A stretch of 6,379 nucleotides of DNA. Origin: Phycisphaerales bacterium (GTDB taxonomy: Bacteria; Planctomycetota; Phycisphaerae; Phycisphaerales; SM1A02). The notes under the pieces were generated by a model, which saw only the letters and a list, made by a program, of their open reading frames with translations, searched no databases and was not told where the DNA came from. Positions 4,685-6,379 of this stretch are shown here, piece by piece. The stretch lies in assembly GCA_029243925.1 (NCBI GenBank), contig JAQWRC010000391.1:1-6379 (forward strand), in the 5' to 3' direction. Numbering within the stretch: position 1 is the stretch's first letter; each line of letters starts with the position of its first letter. Position numbers and translations under genes: made by a program.

Positions 4685-6379
4685 GTGCTGCTGCTCAACC
4701 ATATTCCGGTGCTCTGCCTGCTCTTGAGCAGCGCCATTGCAGCAGCTCAGGTTGATGAATCAAGCACCAACTCCGACGAGGCGGCCAGCACCGATCAGGC
4801 CGACGCGCAGAACGACGTGCTGCCTCGACCCGGCATCGAGGCGAATCAGGACGGCTACCCGTACAACGTGTCCACGATCCAACTTGACTGGAAGTATCCG
4901 CACCAGGATCTACCGAAGTTGAGCACCCTTCTTGCAACTCCCCTCGTACTCACGCATACGACCGAGGGCTGGATCGGCGCTCGACCGGGGCATGAAGTCA
5001 TCACGTCACTGGCAGCCATCAACGAAGCCGGCGGCATCATCTGGTCGAGTGCATTGAGTGATGTGGTCAGAGTGTTGACCGCGGTCCTGATTCAGGATGG
5101 TCTGCTCGGTGTTGTCGTCCGCGTCGACCCAGAGCAGATCAGCGACAACCAAGCCAATCTCTTTCAGGACATTCGCCCCGAGGGTGATACGGATCTGAAA
5201 CTGATCCTGACCGTCGGCAGAATCAAAGAGGTCAGAACGGTCGCCTCCGGTGATCGTGTCACCGAGGAAGATCGTGTCAACAGTCCACTGCATGTGGCCA
5301 TTCGAAACAAATCTCCACTGCAGGGGGATCGCGAGGTGGACGGCGAACAGGTCCAAGGTGATCTGCTGCGCCGAAAGGCGCTGGAGGACTACTTCCTCTA
5401 TCTCAGCCGGCACCCCGGCCGTGATGTCGAGACCTCCGTCGCCGCATCAACTGAACCCGGTGGCATCTCACTGGACTTTCTGGTGCTGGAAAACAAACCT
5501 CTTTCCCTCTACGCCGAACTTTCAAACACGGGTACGAAGCAGGAAGGCTACTTCCGCCAGCGCTATGGAATGTTCCATTCACAGTTGACGGGAAACGACG
5601 ACACCCTGAGCCTGGAATACCTCACGTCCGACTTCGAGAAATCAAACGCGATCTTCGGCAAATACGAAGCGCCCCTGCCCGGCAATGATCGAATTCGATG
5701 GAGCATCGCCGGAGACTGGAATGAATTCGTCGCCGATGAGTTTGGTGTTCTGGACGATGCCTTTACCGGCCATTCATGGTCCGTCACCGGCAACGCGACC
5801 ATGAACCTCCATCAAGATGGCGCCTTCTTTCTCGATCTGGTCACCGGCCTCCGCTTGCAGAACGTCTCCGTAAAGAACAACTTGTTCAATGTTCAGGCAT
5901 CGGAAGACTTCCTGATTCCCTTTCTCATGTTCGAAGCGGATCACCGCGGGGACTGGTCGAACTTCACCGGCTCACTTGGAGTCGAGTTCAACACCCTCCA
6001 CCATCCCGAGCAGGAACTTTCGATCCTGGGCCGAATCGATCCAGCGGAGAACTGGGCGAAGCTGAACTGGAGCGCCGCCTATTGGACATTCCTCGAGCCA
6101 TTGCTGGACCCGTCGGCGTGGAATGATCCCTCTACTCCCGAGTCGTCGACACTCGCTCATGAGCTGATGCTGTACTGCGGCGGCCAATGGGCTTTCAACA
6201 GCCGGCTTCTCCCTCAGTTTCAGTATGTCATGGGCGGCATGTACTCCGTCCGCGGCTATCCGCAATCGGTTGCCGCCGGCGACTCGGCCATTCTTGGCAA
6301 AGCTGAATACCGATACCACCTGCCACGCGCCTTCGCGATCAATCCGGAACCGATCGAATTGTTCGGCAGTGATTTCCGT
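4685..6379 (+). CDS. TpsB/Omp85-type outer-membrane transporter (ShlB/FhaC-like), 3' partial
   Basis: Proteins of this family are outer-membrane beta-barrels with periplasmic POTRA domains that export a large partner protein (two-partner, type Vb secretion) or insert other proteins. The first 565 residues are visible and the gene runs off the window. Residues 1-21 form a signal peptide ending A-A-A before Q22. An acidic low-complexity linker follows (about 23-50). Residues 57-190 contain a first POTRA-like region, including VLTAVLIQDGLLGVVVRV and the strand LKLILTVGRI. Residues 209-272 give a second one: KSPLQ, LLRRKALEDYFLYLSRHPGR (227-246), then GGISLDFLVLEN (259-270), a close match in pattern to FhaC/ShlB POTRA2. 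From about 273 amphipathic strands alternate, and YSVRGY with V522-R523-G524-Y525 is the L6 signature of Omp85 proteins, followed by the G-D of the family motif. Between KSPLQ and LLRR there is a charged insert (214-224). No TpsA partner is seen here; it may lie beyond the window. Confidence 0.85.
   Translation, partial: MLLLNHIPVLCLLLSSAIAAAQVDESSTNSDEAASTDQADAQNDVLPRPGIEANQDGYPYNVSTIQLDWKYPHQDLPKLSTLLATPLVLTHTTEGWIGARPGHEVITSLAAINEAGGIIWSSALSDVVRVLTAVLIQDGLLGVVVRVDPEQISDNQANLFQDIRPEGDTDLKLILTVGRIKEVRTVASGDRVTEEDRVNSPLHVAIRNKSPLQGDREVDGEQVQGDLLRRKALEDYFLYLSRHPGRDVETSVAASTEPGGISLDFLVLENKPLSLYAELSNTGTKQEGYFRQRYGMFHSQLTGNDDTLSLEYLTSDFEKSNAIFGKYEAPLPGNDRIRWSIAGDWNEFVADEFGVLDDAFTGHSWSVTGNATMNLHQDGAFFLDLVTGLRLQNVSVKNNLFNVQASEDFLIPFLMFEADHRGDWSNFTGSLGVEFNTLHHPEQELSILGRIDPAENWAKLNWSAAYWTFLEPLLDPSAWNDPSTPESSTLAHELMLYCGGQWAFNSRLLPQFQYVMGGMYSVRGYPQSVAAGDSAILGKAEYRYHLPRAFAINPEPIELFGSDFR

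Noticed and set aside
4416..4727. 103-codon plus-strand frame across the divergent spacer
   Set aside because: Overlaps the true ribosome site and signal peptide of the transporter in another frame, and its product is Cys/Arg-rich with no motif.

Overview
The window holds six protein-coding genes (two cut by the window edges) and four intergenic stretches. The sequence is moderately GC-rich. It resembles a Gram-negative, outer-membrane-bearing bacterium, because it has a lipoprotein, two proteins with Sec-type signal peptides and an Omp85/TpsB-type barrel. The style of the barrel protein and of the large secreted protein most resembles Planctomycetota, perhaps Phycisphaerae. That placement is inference from recalled protein style, not from a marker gene.

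Left part (1-2049): a hotdog-fold hydroxyacyl-ACP dehydratase (FabZ/FabA-like, start missing) runs rightward and meets coaD tail to tail with a 10-base gap. coaD (phosphopantetheine adenylyltransferase) runs leftward. About 340 bases upstream of it lies a second leftward gene encoding a metallo-beta-lactamase-fold protein whose metal ligands are mostly replaced. The gap between these two contains a perfect 12-bp stem-loop just after the second gene, and a further hairpin carrying a consensus Shine-Dalgarno sequence on the minus strand.

Middle part (2050-4403): a 79-base divergent spacer leads to a 665-residue rightward gene for a large exported protein. It has a signal peptide, a central region ending in a G-D-P motif, and an alanine-rich helical C-terminal tail. 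The layout recalls caspase-like/gingipain-type proteins with the catalytic residues missing, but this is tentative. A tiny lipoprotein gene runs leftward and converges on it.

Right part (4404-6379): a roughly 280-base divergent spacer precedes a rightward gene, open to the window end, for a two-partner-secretion/Omp85-type outer-membrane transporter. It shows two POTRA-like regions and a barrel with the V-R-G-Y signature. No secreted partner is visible here.

The left genes serve lipid and coenzyme A synthesis (acyl-ACP dehydration and the penultimate step of CoA synthesis), which is a plausible metabolic link. The right genes are cell-envelope or export genes. No mobile element, CRISPR array, tRNA or rRNA was recognised. 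The most notable signals are the two apparently inactivated enzyme folds, the coaD leader region, and the unpaired TpsB-like transporter.
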